Assembly (NCBI GenBank): GCA_019423005.1
Contig: JAHZCF010000103.1
Location: 1-26,877, forward strand
Length of the DNA: 26,877 bases
Direction: 5' to 3'
Origin: Haemophilus sp.
GTDB taxonomy: Bacteria; Pseudomonadota; Gammaproteobacteria; Enterobacterales; Pasteurellaceae
In this document: in pieces, positions 1 to 7,400 of the stretch
Layout: every line of letters begins with the position of its first letter
Numbering within the stretch: the stretch's first letter is position 1
Notes under the pieces: model-generated
Databases searched by the model: none
The model's input: only the letters and a program-made list of their open reading frames with translations
What the model was told of the DNA's origin: nothing
Made by a program: the position numbers and the translations under genes

Positions 1-13
1 TAAAATCTTAATT

Positions 14-46
14 AAAAATGACCGCACTTTGATGTGCGGTTTTTTA
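14..46 (+). terminator. Rho-independent terminator built on an uptake signal
   Basis: A perfect 7-bp stem (21-27 ACCGCAC with 34-40 GTGCGGT) has a 6-nt loop and is followed by a T run at 40-45. An A run on the left makes the hairpin partly bidirectional. The left arm is a full uptake signal core (21-29). It would end transcription of a + strand gene lying left of the window. Confidence 0.8.
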
Positions 47-88
47 TATTCACGGTATAAAAATAAACTCAAGTATCTCTTTCTTCTA

Positions 89-112
89 TATAATAGCCTT
101 ATCACAAGGAGG
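89..112 (+). promoter_or_regulatory. -10 box and strong ribosome binding site of the mutarotase gene
   Basis: A perfect TATAAT lies at 89-94, but I see no good -35 at the right distance. AAGGAGG at 106-112 is a near-ideal Shine-Dalgarno five bases before the ATG at 118, which fixes that start. Confidence 0.55.
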
Positions 113-117
113 CGAAT

Positions 118-936
118 ATGACAGCTCAAACTCAACAATTAACACCAGAATTAACGTTAGAACATATCAATGAAATTCCTGTTTTAATCTTAAATCACTC
201 CGTAGGTTCAGCTCGAATTGCATTACAAGGGGCTCAATTATTAAATTGGCAACCTAAAGGGGCAGAGCAGGATATTTTTTGGTTAAGTGAGATTGAACCT
301 TTCACACAAGGTGTGGCAATTCGCGGCGGTGTGCCGATTTGTTACCCTTGGTTTGGAGGCGTTAAACAACCTTCACACGGTACAGCGCGTTTACGTTTGT
401 GGCAATTAAGTGATTATGATCTGCAAGCGAATAAAGTGCGGTTAGAATTTTCGCTCTTTTCTGAATATGGTGTGATTGAAGCCAAAATGAAAATGGAATT
501 TACCGATAAATGCACAATGACTTTAACGCATTTAGGGCAAGAACCGGCTCAAGCCGCATTGCACAGCTATTTTAATATCGGTGATATTTCACAAATTGAA
601 GTCCAAAATTTACCAAACCGTTGTTATGACTCATTACAAGGTAAACATACGGATGTTCCTTCAACACGCAGAATAGAACAAGGTGTGGATTGTATTTATA
701 CATTAGAGGAAGATAAAACATTTTTAGTGGATAAGGCATTTAATCGACATATTCAAATTACACACCATCATGCAGATTCAATTGTTCTATGGAATCCTTG
801 GGAGAAAACACCAAGTGCGATGCAACCAGAAGGGTATAGAACAATGGTATGTATTGAAACCGCAAGATTAGAGAAATTACTTCAATTTGGTGAAAGTATT
901 TCTGCTGAAATAAGTACTTTACCCGCTGATATTTAA
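118..936 (+). CDS. yeaD: D-hexose-6-phosphate mutarotase (YeaD-like aldose-1-epimerase family)
   Basis: Cytosolic enzyme expected to interconvert the alpha and beta anomers of hexose 6-phosphates such as glucose 6-phosphate. The 272-residue product has the single beta-sandwich aldose-1-epimerase fold signature: a substrate-site segment GGVPICYPWFGG near residues 71-82, a conserved HSYFNIGD segment carrying the probable catalytic His near residue 149, and a C-terminal CIETARL segment with the probable catalytic Glu. It is slightly shorter than E. coli YeaD, mainly at the N-terminus. The start is supported by a strong ribosome binding site. The gene stands alone between a terminator on its left and a probable terminator before infC, so it is probably monocistronic. 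It carries one uptake signal (434-442). Family assignment is firm; the exact substrate is by homology only. Confidence 0.88.
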   Translation: MTAQTQQLTPELTLEHINEIPVLILNHSVGSARIALQGAQLLNWQPKGAEQDIFWLSEIEPFTQGVAIRGGVPICYPWFGGVKQPSHGTARLRLWQLSDYDLQANKVRLEFSLFSEYGVIEAKMKMEFTDKCTMTLTHLGQEPAQAALHSYFNIGDISQIEVQNLPNRCYDSLQGKHTDVPSTRRIEQGVDCIYTLEEDKTFLVDKAFNRHIQITHHHADSIVLWNPWEKTPSAMQPEGYRTMVCIETARLEKLLQFGESISAEISTLPADI

Positions 937-962
937 AGGAATAGAAATCCTTGTTGCATAAA

Positions 963-997
963 CGTGGCAAATACTATAAAATTTTGCCCGTTTTTTG
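963..997 (+). terminator. probable terminator after yeaD
   Basis: GGCAAA (966-971) pairs with TTTGCC (983-988). The stem is extended by CG/CG (963-964 with 989-990) around one bulged base, and a six-T run follows at 991-996. The loop is 11 nt and AT-rich, so the hairpin is moderate in strength. Confidence 0.55.
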
Positions 998-1023
998 TTT
1001 GTTTTTATAGCAAATGATTTAAT
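995..1023 (+). promoter_or_regulatory. candidate promoter of the infC-rpmI-rplT operon
   Basis: TTGTTT (995-1000), a 17-bp spacer and TTTAAT (1018-1023) fit a sigma-70 promoter. The -10 matches at five of six positions and the -35 is weak. It would give a leader of about 50 nt before infC. It overlaps the T run of the preceding terminator. Confidence 0.4.
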
Positions 1024-1077
1024 AAATCTTCTGTTTGAATACAGTCGATTTTTTCTTAAATAAATAGAAGGAATAAC

Positions 1078-1623
1078 ATTATCAAAACCGTAAAAAAAGC
1101 TCCGGCAGCTAATCGCCCGAATCGCATTAACGATGAAATTCGAGTAAAAGAAGTTCGTTTGATTGACCAAGATGGTGAACAAGCGGGGATTGTATCAATT
1201 CAACAGGCCTTAGATATGGCAGAACAAGCAGCGCTTGATTTAGTTGAGATCAGTCCGAATGCCGAACCACCGGTTTGTCGTATTATGAACTACGGCAAGT
1301 TCCTCTATGAGAAGAGCAAAACTGCAAAAGAACAGAAGAAAAAACAAAAAGTCGTACAAGTGAAGGAAATTAAATTCCGTCCAGGTACTGACGAAGGTGA
1401 CTACCAAGTTAAATTACGTAGCTTAATTCGTTTCTTAGAAGATGGCGATAAAGCAAAAATTACCGTACGTTTCCGTGGTCGTGAAATGGCTCACCAAGAT
1501 ATCGGTTTAGACGTATTAGAACGCGTAAAAAATGATTTGGCTGACATTTCAGTAGTGGAATCTGCACCGGGTAAATTAGAAGGTCGCCAAGCAGTAATGG
1601 TGTTAGCACCTAAGAAAAAATAA
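1078..1623 (+). CDS. infC: translation initiation factor IF-3
   Basis: IF-3 binds the 30S subunit, prevents premature 50S joining and proofreads the start codon and initiator tRNA. The protein aligns throughout with E. coli IF-3, including NRPNRINDEIR near the N-terminus, VEISPNAEPPVCRIMNYGKF in the N-domain, the lysine-rich linker (KEQKKKQK) and the C-domain ending MVLAPKKK. No ATG, GTG or TTG fits the expected N-terminus. The first TTG (1159) would remove about 26 conserved residues. The frame is open back to ATT (1078) and ATC (1081), with AAGGA at 1068-1072 at good distance from both. ATC gives 180 residues, the same as E. coli; ATT gives 181. Both are codons that IF-3 itself discriminates against, matching the known autoregulation of infC through AUU in E. 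coli. It is first in the operon with rpmI and rplT. Confidence 0.95.
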   Translation: MIKTVKKAPAANRPNRINDEIRVKEVRLIDQDGEQAGIVSIQQALDMAEQAALDLVEISPNAEPPVCRIMNYGKFLYEKSKTAKEQKKKQKVVQVKEIKFRPGTDEGDYQVKLRSLIRFLEDGDKAKITVRFRGREMAHQDIGLDVLERVKNDLADISVVESAPGKLEGRQAVMVLAPKKK

Positions 1624-1654
1624 TTTTTTATTTAGATCTAATCTAGATAATCGA

Positions 1655-1821
1655 ATTTTCACTTCGGTGAGAATACAACTGCATATTGGGCAAACTACGC
1701 AGCCTAATTGCTTTTGGAGAAGGGCAATTTAATTTGCCATATTGGAATAATTAGTGCCTACAAGTAATCTTCGGATTCGCCTAATTATGTGTTTAACTTA
1801 AAATGCGGAGTTATTTTAACA
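1655..1821 (+). promoter_or_regulatory. structured rpmI leader, candidate L20 autoregulatory RNA
   Basis: The 198-nt gap between infC and rpmI holds two hairpins closed by C(UUCG)G tetraloops. The first pairs 1655-1662 with 1667-1674. The second has an inner stem 1766-1769/1774-1777 inside an outer stem ATAATTAG/CTAATTAT (1747-1754/1781-1788). They lie just before the rpmI ribosome binding site (GGAG, 1807-1810). In E. coli the same interval carries the RNA bound by L20 to repress rpmI-rplT. Position and structure fit that role, but I did not match a specific L20 motif. Confidence 0.5.
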
Positions 1822-2019
1822 ATGCCTAAAATTAAAACAGTACGTGGTGCTGCTAAGCGTTTCAAAAAAACAGCTTCTGGCGGTTTCAAACGTAAACAAT
1901 CTCACTTACGTCATATTTTGACTAAAAAGACAACTAAACGTAAACGTCATTTACGTCATAAATCAATGGTTGCGAAAGCAGACCAAGTTTTAGTAGTAGC
2001 TTGCTTACCATACGCATAA
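1822..2019 (+). CDS. rpmI: 50S ribosomal protein L35 (bL35)
   Basis: A small, very basic large-subunit protein of 65 residues, the same length as E. coli L35, starting [16 protein letters not shown] and ending VVACLPYA. The frame is open further upstream to 1789, but the family start is the ATG at 1822, preceded by GGAG at 1807-1810; the extra upstream residues have no counterpart in L35. It sits second in infC-rpmI-rplT, 66 nt before rplT. Translation is probably controlled by L20 through the structured leader just upstream, as in E. coli. Confidence 0.97.
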
Positions 2020-2085
2020 GCCGCTATTTAAGCAAAACGTACGATTAGTTAAATTAGTTAAAAATATTACATAGGAGATTAAATA

Positions 2086-2439
2086 ATGGCTCGTGTAAAA
2101 CGTGGTGTTATTGCAAGAGCACGCCATAAGAAAGTTCTTAAGGCTGCTAAAGGTTATTATGGTGCACGTTCACGCGTGTATCGCGTTGCTTTCCAAGCGG
2201 TGATCAAAGCTGGTCAATACGCATATCGTGACCGTCGTCAACGTAAACGTCAATTCCGTCAATTATGGATTGCACGTATCAACGCTGCGGCTCGTCAAAA
2301 TGGTTTATCTTATAGTAAATTTATCAACGGCTTGAAAAAGGCATCTGTTGAAATCGACCGTAAGATCCTTGCTGATATCGCTGTATTCGACAAAGTGGCG
2401 TTCGCTGCATTAGTTGAAAAAGCAAAATCTGCACTTTAA
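2086..2439 (+). CDS. rplT: 50S ribosomal protein L20 (bL20)
   Basis: L20 binds 23S rRNA early in 50S assembly and in enterobacteria also represses its own operon. The 117-residue product is full length, with the typical basic N-terminal extension ([19 protein letters not shown]), the Arg-rich helix [20 protein letters not shown] and the globular C-domain with [20 protein letters not shown] at 2073-2077 supports the start. It is last in the operon and is followed within about 30 nt by a strong terminator. The phenylalanyl-tRNA synthetase genes that follow rplT in E. coli are absent here. Confidence 0.97.
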
Positions 2440-2466
2440 TTTTTTAAAGTTTAGATTCAAAAAATT

Positions 2467-2491
2467 AGGACGCTAAAAAGCGTCCTTTTTT
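2467..2491 (+). terminator. terminator of infC-rpmI-rplT
   Basis: A perfect 8-bp stem, AGGACGCT (2467-2474) with AGCGTCCT (2479-2486), has an AAAA loop and runs straight into six T (2486-2491). Confidence 0.92.
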
Positions 2492-2500
2492 ATTACCACT

Positions 2501-2538
2501 AAAAAAGAAAAAACCGCTATTCAAAGCTTGAATAGCGG
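2501..2538 (-). terminator. minus-strand terminator downstream of dxs
   Basis: A perfect 11-bp stem (2514-2524 with 2528-2538) has a 3-nt loop. On the - strand it is followed by a long T-rich run (complement of 2501-2513). It faces the rplT terminator. It lies about 145 nt beyond the dxs stop, so it ends either a long dxs 3' untranslated region or a separate small transcript. Confidence 0.88.
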
Positions 2539-2605
2539 GGAGGTCTTAATTTATAAGAAACTTCAAAAGATAACTGCAATATGCAGTGCACTAGCAATGT
2601 ATCAG
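2503..2605 (-). ncRNA. candidate small RNA or stable 3'-UTR fragment downstream of dxs
   Basis: This gene-free stretch ends in a strong terminator, immediately preceded on the - strand by an unpaired C-rich run CCTCCCC (complement of 2537-2543, overlapping the stem base), a type of sequence that can pair with ribosome binding sites. A small hairpin ACTGCA-TAT-TGCAGT is at 2573-2587. TGATACATT (complement of 2598-2606) resembles an extended -10 box, with no clear -35. A short ACATTGCT match to the RyhB core (complement of 2597-2604) is too small to be evidence of homology. No reading frame is apparent. This is inference from sequence layout only. Confidence 0.25.
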
Positions 2606-2682
2606 ACTGTGTATTTTTGAAATAGTTCGATATTTTTGAAAAAAATTTTAAAAATATCAAAATTAAACGAAAATGAATGAAT

Positions 2683-4536
2683 TTAGCCCTTTATAAAGGC
2701 AATAATTTGCTCTTCAATCCCTTTTTCATCTAATTGAATTTCTGCAAGCGCTTCTTGTTGTGTGCCTTGAGGAATAAAAAAATCAGGTAAACCAAGTTGT
2801 AAAAGTGCAGTTGTTTTTCCATGAGAATTTAGTACTTCTGAAACCGCTGAACCTGCACCACCTTGAATCGCATTTTCTTCTAATGTCACAATGACATCAT
2901 GTGTATCCGCCATTTCAAGAATGCGAGCTTCATCAATTGGTTTCACAAAGCGCATATCGACAACAGTTGCATTGAGTTTTTCTGCCACAGATAAAGCGGC
3001 TGGTAAGAGTGTGCCAAAATTCAGAATCGCGACTTTTTCACCTTGATGAACCATTTTGGAACGGCCAATTTCTAATTCAGCAAGTGGGGTTAATTCTACG
3101 CCGATTGCATTTCCACGCGGATAACGTACCGCAGCCGGTTTACCACATTTATAACCAGTGTAAAGCATTTGGCGGCATTCATTTTCATCACTTGGTGTCA
3201 TAATGATCATATTTGGAATGCAGCGCATAAAACTTAAATCAAAAGCACCTTGGTGAGTTTGACCATCAGCACCTACGATGCCAGCACGATCGATGGCAAA
3301 GAGAACAGGTAAGTTTTGAATAGCGACATCGTGAATAAGTTGATCATAAGCACGTTGTAAGAAGGTAGAGTAAATTGCCACAACCGGTTTATAACCGCCA
3401 ATTGCAAGACCGGCTGCAAAGGTGACCGCATGTTGCTCAGCGATTGCCACATCAAAATATTGTTGCGGGAATCGTTCTGAAAATTCTACCATGCCAGAAC
3501 CTTCACGCATTGCGGGAGTAATACCCACTAATTTATCGTCTTGTTCCGCCATTTCACATAACCAATCACCAAAGATTTTTGAATAGGTTGGTTTAGCATT
3601 TGATTTCGGGAGTTGACCGCTTGTTGGGTCAAATTTTGGCACACCATGGAAACCAATAGGGTCTTTTTCTGCTGGCTCGTAACCTTTCCCTTTTTTGGTT
3701 TTGATATGTAAGAATTGGGGTCCTTTGAGATCGCGCATATTGCTTAAGGTGGCAATTAATTCGTCAATATTATGCCCATCAATTGGTCCAATATAGTTAA
3801 AACCGAGCTCTTCAAAAAGCGTACTTTCTGGAGAGAACATCACACCTTTCATGTGCTCTTCGGTTTTCTTCATAAAGTTTTTAACAGTTGGCACTTTATC
3901 TAAAATTTTCTTACTACCATCACGAACTGTTGAATATAATGAACCAGAGAAAATACGGGCAAGGTGATTATTCAATGCCCCCACATTTTCAGAAATGGAC
4001 ATTTCATTGTCATTTAAAATGACCAACATATCAGTATGTAAAGAACCTGCATGGTTTAAGGCTTCAAATGCCATCCCCGCAGTGATAGCACCGTCACCAA
4101 TTACACAAACGGTTTTACGCCCCGCATTTTCACGTTCTGCCGCAACAGCAATACCCAGTCCTGCACTGATTGAAGTAGAAGAGTGACCAACACTTAATAC
4201 ATCGAATTCACTTTCTTCACGCCAAGGGAAAGGATGAATTCCGCCTTTTTGGCGAATGGTGGACATTTGATCACGACGCCCCGTCAAAATTTTGTGTGGG
4301 TAAGCTTGATGGCCCACATCCCAAATTAATTGATCAAAAGGGGTTTTAAAAATGTAGTGTAATGCAACAGTCAATTCAACGGTACCAAGACCAGATGCTA
4401 AATGACCACTGGTTTGACTAACGGATTCCAACAGATAACTCCGTAACTCCTGACAAAGTTGCGGAAGCTGATCTTTATTTAAAAGACGCAAATCTTCCGG
4501 CGAATTAATTAAGGATAAAAGAGGATAATTGTTCAT
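2683..4536 (-). CDS. dxs: 1-deoxy-D-xylulose-5-phosphate synthase
   Basis: A thiamine-diphosphate enzyme that condenses pyruvate with glyceraldehyde 3-phosphate to DXP, the first step of the MEP isoprenoid pathway and a precursor of thiamine and pyridoxal phosphate. The 617-residue protein is close to the 620 of E. coli. Visible signatures are SGHLASGLGTVELTVALHY near the N-terminus, the cofactor motif GDGAITAGMAFEALNHAG near residues 150-167 with the later NDN, the transketolase pyrimidine-domain segment VAIAEQHAVTFAAGLA, and DRAGIVGADGQTHQGAFDLS. The C-terminal transketolase domain is complete. It is the last gene of xseB-ispA-dxs, 69 nt after ispA, the same order as in E. coli. Confidence 0.97.
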   Translation of the reverse strand: MNNYPLLSLINSPEDLRLLNKDQLPQLCQELRSYLLESVSQTSGHLASGLGTVELTVALHYIFKTPFDQLIWDVGHQAYPHKILTGRRDQMSTIRQKGGIHPFPWREESEFDVLSVGHSSTSISAGLGIAVAAERENAGRKTVCVIGDGAITAGMAFEALNHAGSLHTDMLVILNDNEMSISENVGALNNHLARIFSGSLYSTVRDGSKKILDKVPTVKNFMKKTEEHMKGVMFSPESTLFEELGFNYIGPIDGHNIDELIATLSNMRDLKGPQFLHIKTKKGKGYEPAEKDPIGFHGVPKFDPTSGQLPKSNAKPTYSKIFGDWLCEMAEQDDKLVGITPAMREGSGMVEFSERFPQQYFDVAIAEQHAVTFAAGLAIGGYKPVVAIYSTFLQRAYDQLIHDVAIQNLPVLFAIDRAGIVGADGQTHQGAFDLSFMRCIPNMIIMTPSDENECRQMLYTGYKCGKPAAVRYPRGNAIGVELTPLAELEIGRSKMVHQGEKVAILNFGTLLPAALSVAEKLNATVVDMRFVKPIDEARILEMADTHDVIVTLEENAIQGGAGSAVSEVLNSHGKTTALLQLGLPDFFIPQGTQQEALAEIQLDEKGIEEQIIAFIKG

Positions 4537-4605
4537 ATATTCCTTAGTCCTAAAATTTAAAAAAGTGACCGTACTTTAATAAATTAAAAATAAGTGCTGT
4601 CACCA

Positions 4606-5499
4606 TTAACTTTTACGATTGACAATAAATTCAGCTAATGCACGCAATGCAGTGGTATCAAAAGGTAAATTGTCTAATTCATGTAAGGCGGTTTGATAGA
4701 GTTCTTGCGCTTTTTGTTTCGCGCCCTCTAATCCTAACAATTTTGGATAAGTACTTTTATCTAAGCCTAAATCAGATCCCACCGGTTTACCGATCTCTGC
4801 ACTGTCACCTTCAATATCTAAAATATCATCTTGTACTTGGAAAGCTAAACCAATAGCTTGTGAATAACGTTCTAGTTGTTTCTCTAATTCTTTGTTTTTA
4901 AAGTGAGGCGAACAGATAAAACCCAGTTTTAATGCGGCCGTTAGCAAAGCACCAGTTTTATTGCGATGAATAAGCTCTAATTCGGCTAAATTAACTTGTT
5001 TGTGCTCAGAAATTAAATCTAAGCTTTGCCCTAAACACATACCTTGAACGCCAGATGCTTGAGCCAATACTTTTACTAATTGCAATTTTTGTTCTGCTGA
5101 AAGAGAAGGGGCTTGTGTAAGAATTTCAAAGGCAAAAGCTTGTAATGCATCGCCAGCTAAAATGGCCGTCGCTTCATCAAAAGCAATATGACATGTTGGT
5201 TGACCACGACGAAGTTCATCGTTATCCATTGCAGGCAAATCATCATGGATTAAAGAATAGGCGTGAATAGCTTCAATGGCTGCGGCCGCGTAATCTAAAG
5301 CGGACATTTCTGCGCCCAGCATTTTTCCCGTTGCATAGACAAGGAAAGGACGAACGCGTTTGCCGCCTAGCAATAAGCCATATTTCATGGCATCACGCAA
5401 AGGGGCATTATAAGAGTCAATTTCTTCAAATTGATTGGCTAAAAACTGATTAATGCGATCTTGAACTTGTTTAAGTTCAGTGCCGAATTGATAACTCAT
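4606..5499 (-). CDS. ispA: (2E,6E)-farnesyl diphosphate synthase
   Basis: A soluble prenyltransferase that adds isopentenyl diphosphate to dimethylallyl and geranyl diphosphate, giving C15 farnesyl diphosphate for ubiquinone, menaquinone and undecaprenyl carriers. The 297-residue protein shows the polyprenyl-synthase signatures: GGKRVRPFLVYA near residue 46, the first Asp-rich motif LIHDDLPAMDNDELRRGQPT (the long DDxxxxD form typical of bacterial short-chain enzymes) and the second motif FQVQDDILD near residues 216-224. It lies three bases downstream of xseB, so translation is probably coupled, and ahead of dxs, so early and later isoprenoid steps are co-transcribed. Confidence 0.95.
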   Translation of the reverse strand: MSYQFGTELKQVQDRINQFLANQFEEIDSYNAPLRDAMKYGLLLGGKRVRPFLVYATGKMLGAEMSALDYAAAAIEAIHAYSLIHDDLPAMDNDELRRGQPTCHIAFDEATAILAGDALQAFAFEILTQAPSLSAEQKLQLVKVLAQASGVQGMCLGQSLDLISEHKQVNLAELELIHRNKTGALLTAALKLGFICSPHFKNKELEKQLERYSQAIGLAFQVQDDILDIEGDSAEIGKPVGSDLGLDKSTYPKLLGLEGAKQKAQELYQTALHELDNLPFDTTALRALAEFIVNRKS

Positions 5500-5502
5500 G
5501 GA

Positions 5503-5745
5503 TTACTCGTCCCCTTGATAATCACTTAATGGGGCGGTTTCGCTTTTTTGTAACAAAATTTGAATACGTTGTTCTGCTTGTTGTAAGCGTTCTTGACCAA
5601 GTTGAGCCAATTTAATGCCGTTCTCAAATTCTTTCAGAGCATCTTCCAATGGTAATTCACCGCTTTCAAGTTTTGTCACAATCGTTTCCAATTGTGCAAG
5701 TGTTGTTTCAAAATCAGGTTCAGCATTTGCTGGTTTACGCGCCAT
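5503..5745 (-). CDS. xseB: exodeoxyribonuclease VII small subunit
   Basis: The small subunit assembles on XseA to form ExoVII, which degrades single-stranded DNA from both ends. At 80 residues it equals the E. coli protein. It has the family core FETTLAQLETIVTKLESGEL followed by PLEDALKEFENGIKLA and a heptad-like helix rich in Gln, Leu and Glu. It is first in the operon with ispA and dxs, behind a good promoter. The large-subunit gene xseA is not in this window. Confidence 0.95.
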   Translation of the reverse strand: MARKPANAEPDFETTLAQLETIVTKLESGELPLEDALKEFENGIKLAQLGQERLQQAEQRIQILLQKSETAPLSDYQGDE

Positions 5746-5780
5746 TAAATTATCCTTTTCAGATGAATAAATTGCTCCGT

Positions 5781-5809
5781 ATTGTACTTGATTTTTATAG
5801 GGATGTTAA
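5781..5809 (-). promoter_or_regulatory. promoter of xseB-ispA-dxs
   Basis: On the - strand TTAACA (complement of 5804-5809), a 17-bp spacer and TACAAT (complement of 5781-5786) match the sigma-70 consensus at five of six positions in each box. Confidence 0.75.
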
Positions 5810-5854
5810 AAACTTATTTCAAAGTGCGGTCAGTTTTTCGTGAGAATTTGAACT

Positions 5855-5882
5855 TTGTGGGATCTGGAATTTAGCGTACAAT
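5855..5882 (+). promoter_or_regulatory. promoter of thiI
   Basis: TTGTGG (5855-5860), a 16-bp spacer and TACAAT (5877-5882) lie 30 nt before the thiI ATG. The -10 is good and the -35 is weak. An uptake signal sits just upstream (5822-5830). Confidence 0.55.
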
Positions 5883-5912
5883 ACGGCCATTTTTTATTAT
5901 TCACAGATTATT

Positions 5913-7364
5913 ATGAAATTTATCATTAAACTTTTTCCTGAAATTATGATTAAAAGCGAAACCGTGCGGAAGCGTTTCGCGAAAATTTTGACCTCAAATA
6001 TACGTAATATTTTACAGAAATATGATGAAGAAACAGCGGTCGTTCGTCATTGGGATTACATCGAAGTGCGGTCAAAAAATGAAGCAAACCGTGAAGAATT
6101 AATTGCGCTTTTACAACGCATTCCAGGGATTCATCATTTTTTAGAAGTGGAAGAAAAACCGTTTACCGACTTACATCATATCTTTGAGTTGACCTTAGCG
6201 GATGTTGCAGCTCAACTTGAAAACAAAACCTTTTGTGTACGTGTAAAACGCAAAGGGAAACATGATTTTAGTTCCATTGAAGCTGAACGTTATATCGGTG
6301 GTGGTTTAAATCAGCATATTGAAAGTGCAAAAGTACGCTTAAAAAATCCTGATGTGACGGTGCGTATTGATATTGAAGATGACAAAATGATGCTGGTAAA
6401 AGCTCGTCATGTTGGTCTTGGTGGTTATCCAATTGGAACGCAAGAAGATGTGCTTTCATTGATTTCAGGTGGCTTTGACTCTGGCGTATCTAGTTATATG
6501 CTTATTCGTCGTGGTTCACGTGTGCATTATTGTTTCTTCAATTTAGGTGGCGCAGCCCATGAAATTGGCGTGAAACAAATGGCTTACCATATTTGGAATC
6601 GTTATAGTTCATCACATAAAGTCCGTTTTATTGCCATTCCTTTTGAAGGCGTAGTGGGCGAGATTTTAGAGAAAGTCGATAATGGACAAATGGGCGTCGT
6701 GTTAAAACGAATGATGGTGCGAGCTGCAAGTAAAGTTGCACAACGTTTTGATATTCAAGCCATTGTTACCGGCGAAGCACTCGGACAAGTTTCGAGCCAA
6801 ACTTTAACCAATTTACGTTTAATTGATGAAGCATCCGATGCATTAGTATTACGTCCACTTATTACCCATGATAAAGAACAAATTATCGCGATGGCGAAAG
6901 AGATCGGCACAGATGATATTGCTAAATCAATGCCGGAATTCTGTGGAGTGATTTCTAAAAATCCAACGATTAAAGCGGTACGTGAAAAAATTCTTGAAGA
7001 AGAAAATCACTTTGATTTTGGCGTGTTGGAAAGTGCGGTTGAAAATGCACAATATTTAGATATTCGCCAAATTGCAGAAGAAACAGAGAAAGAAGTGGTA
7101 GAAGTAGATACCATTTCAGTGCTTGGTGAAAACGATATTATTTTAGATATTCGTAGCCCTGAAGAGACAGATGAAAACCCATTTGAATCAGACGAGCATC
7201 AAGTAATGCAGTTGCCGTTTTACAAATTATCTTCACAATTCGGCTCATTAGATCAAAGTAAAAACTATGTGCTTTACTGTGAACGAGGCGTGATGAGTAA
7301 ACTGCAAGCGCTTTATTTAAAAGAAAATGGTTTCACGAATGTGAGAGTTTTCGGGAAAAAATAA
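5913..7364 (+). CDS. thiI: tRNA 4-thiouridine synthase / thiazole sulfur carrier ThiI
   Basis: ThiI uses ATP and persulfide sulfur from IscS to make 4-thiouridine at tRNA position 8, and passes sulfur to ThiS for the thiazole of thiamine. The 483-residue product contains an N-terminal ferredoxin-like and THUMP region (about 1-165), the PP-loop SGGFDSGVSSYM near residues 186-197, a conserved PEFCGVISK segment, and a C-terminal rhodanese domain ending in YCERGVMSKLQALYLK, whose Cys (about 456) is the expected persulfide carrier. The rhodanese fusion is the enterobacterial form. It is divergent from xseB-ispA-dxs, as in E. coli; Dxs supplies the DXP also used for the thiazole ring. Two uptake signals lie within it (6064-6072, 7031-7039). 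Confidence 0.97.
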   Translation: MKFIIKLFPEIMIKSETVRKRFAKILTSNIRNILQKYDEETAVVRHWDYIEVRSKNEANREELIALLQRIPGIHHFLEVEEKPFTDLHHIFELTLADVAAQLENKTFCVRVKRKGKHDFSSIEAERYIGGGLNQHIESAKVRLKNPDVTVRIDIEDDKMMLVKARHVGLGGYPIGTQEDVLSLISGGFDSGVSSYMLIRRGSRVHYCFFNLGGAAHEIGVKQMAYHIWNRYSSSHKVRFIAIPFEGVVGEILEKVDNGQMGVVLKRMMVRAASKVAQRFDIQAIVTGEALGQVSSQTLTNLRLIDEASDALVLRPLITHDKEQIIAMAKEIGTDDIAKSMPEFCGVISKNPTIKAVREKILEEENHFDFGVLESAVENAQYLDIRQIAEETEKEVVEVDTISVLGENDIILDIRSPEETDENPFESDEHQVMQLPFYKLSSQFGSLDQSKNYVLYCERGVMSKLQALYLKENGFTNVRVFGKK

Positions 7365-7367
7365 GCA

Positions 7368-7400
7368 AAAAATGACCGCACTTTAACGTGCGGTTTTTTT
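7368..7400. terminator. bidirectional terminator between thiI and the YvcK-like gene
   Basis: ACCGCAC (7375-7381) pairs with GTGCGGT (7388-7394), flanked by an A run on the left and seven T on the right, so it can serve both converging genes. The T run touches the stop codon of the - strand gene at 7399. The left arm is a full uptake signal (7375-7383). Confidence 0.85.

Larger units (their letters stand above)
5777..5886. repeat. 11-bp inverted repeat over two divergent -10 boxes
   Basis: CCGTATTGTAC (5777-5787) and GTACAATACGG (5876-5886) are exact reverse complements. Each contains the -10 TACAAT of one divergent promoter (xseB operon on -, thiI on +). They could be a shared regulatory element or independent similarity of two good promoters. 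Confidence 0.6.

Noticed and set aside
2440..2540. pheM-type attenuator leader following rplT
   Set aside because: There is no Phe-rich short peptide and no pheST genes; the second hairpin has its T run on the - strand.
2597..2604. RyhB homologue downstream of dxs
   Set aside because: Only the 8-base ACATTGCT matches the RyhB core and no Fur box is visible upstream, so I keep it as an unnamed candidate RNA.
5810..5912. Thiamine (TPP) riboswitch before thiI
   Set aside because: The leader after the promoter is only about 25 nt and lacks the conserved TPP motif CUGAGA.
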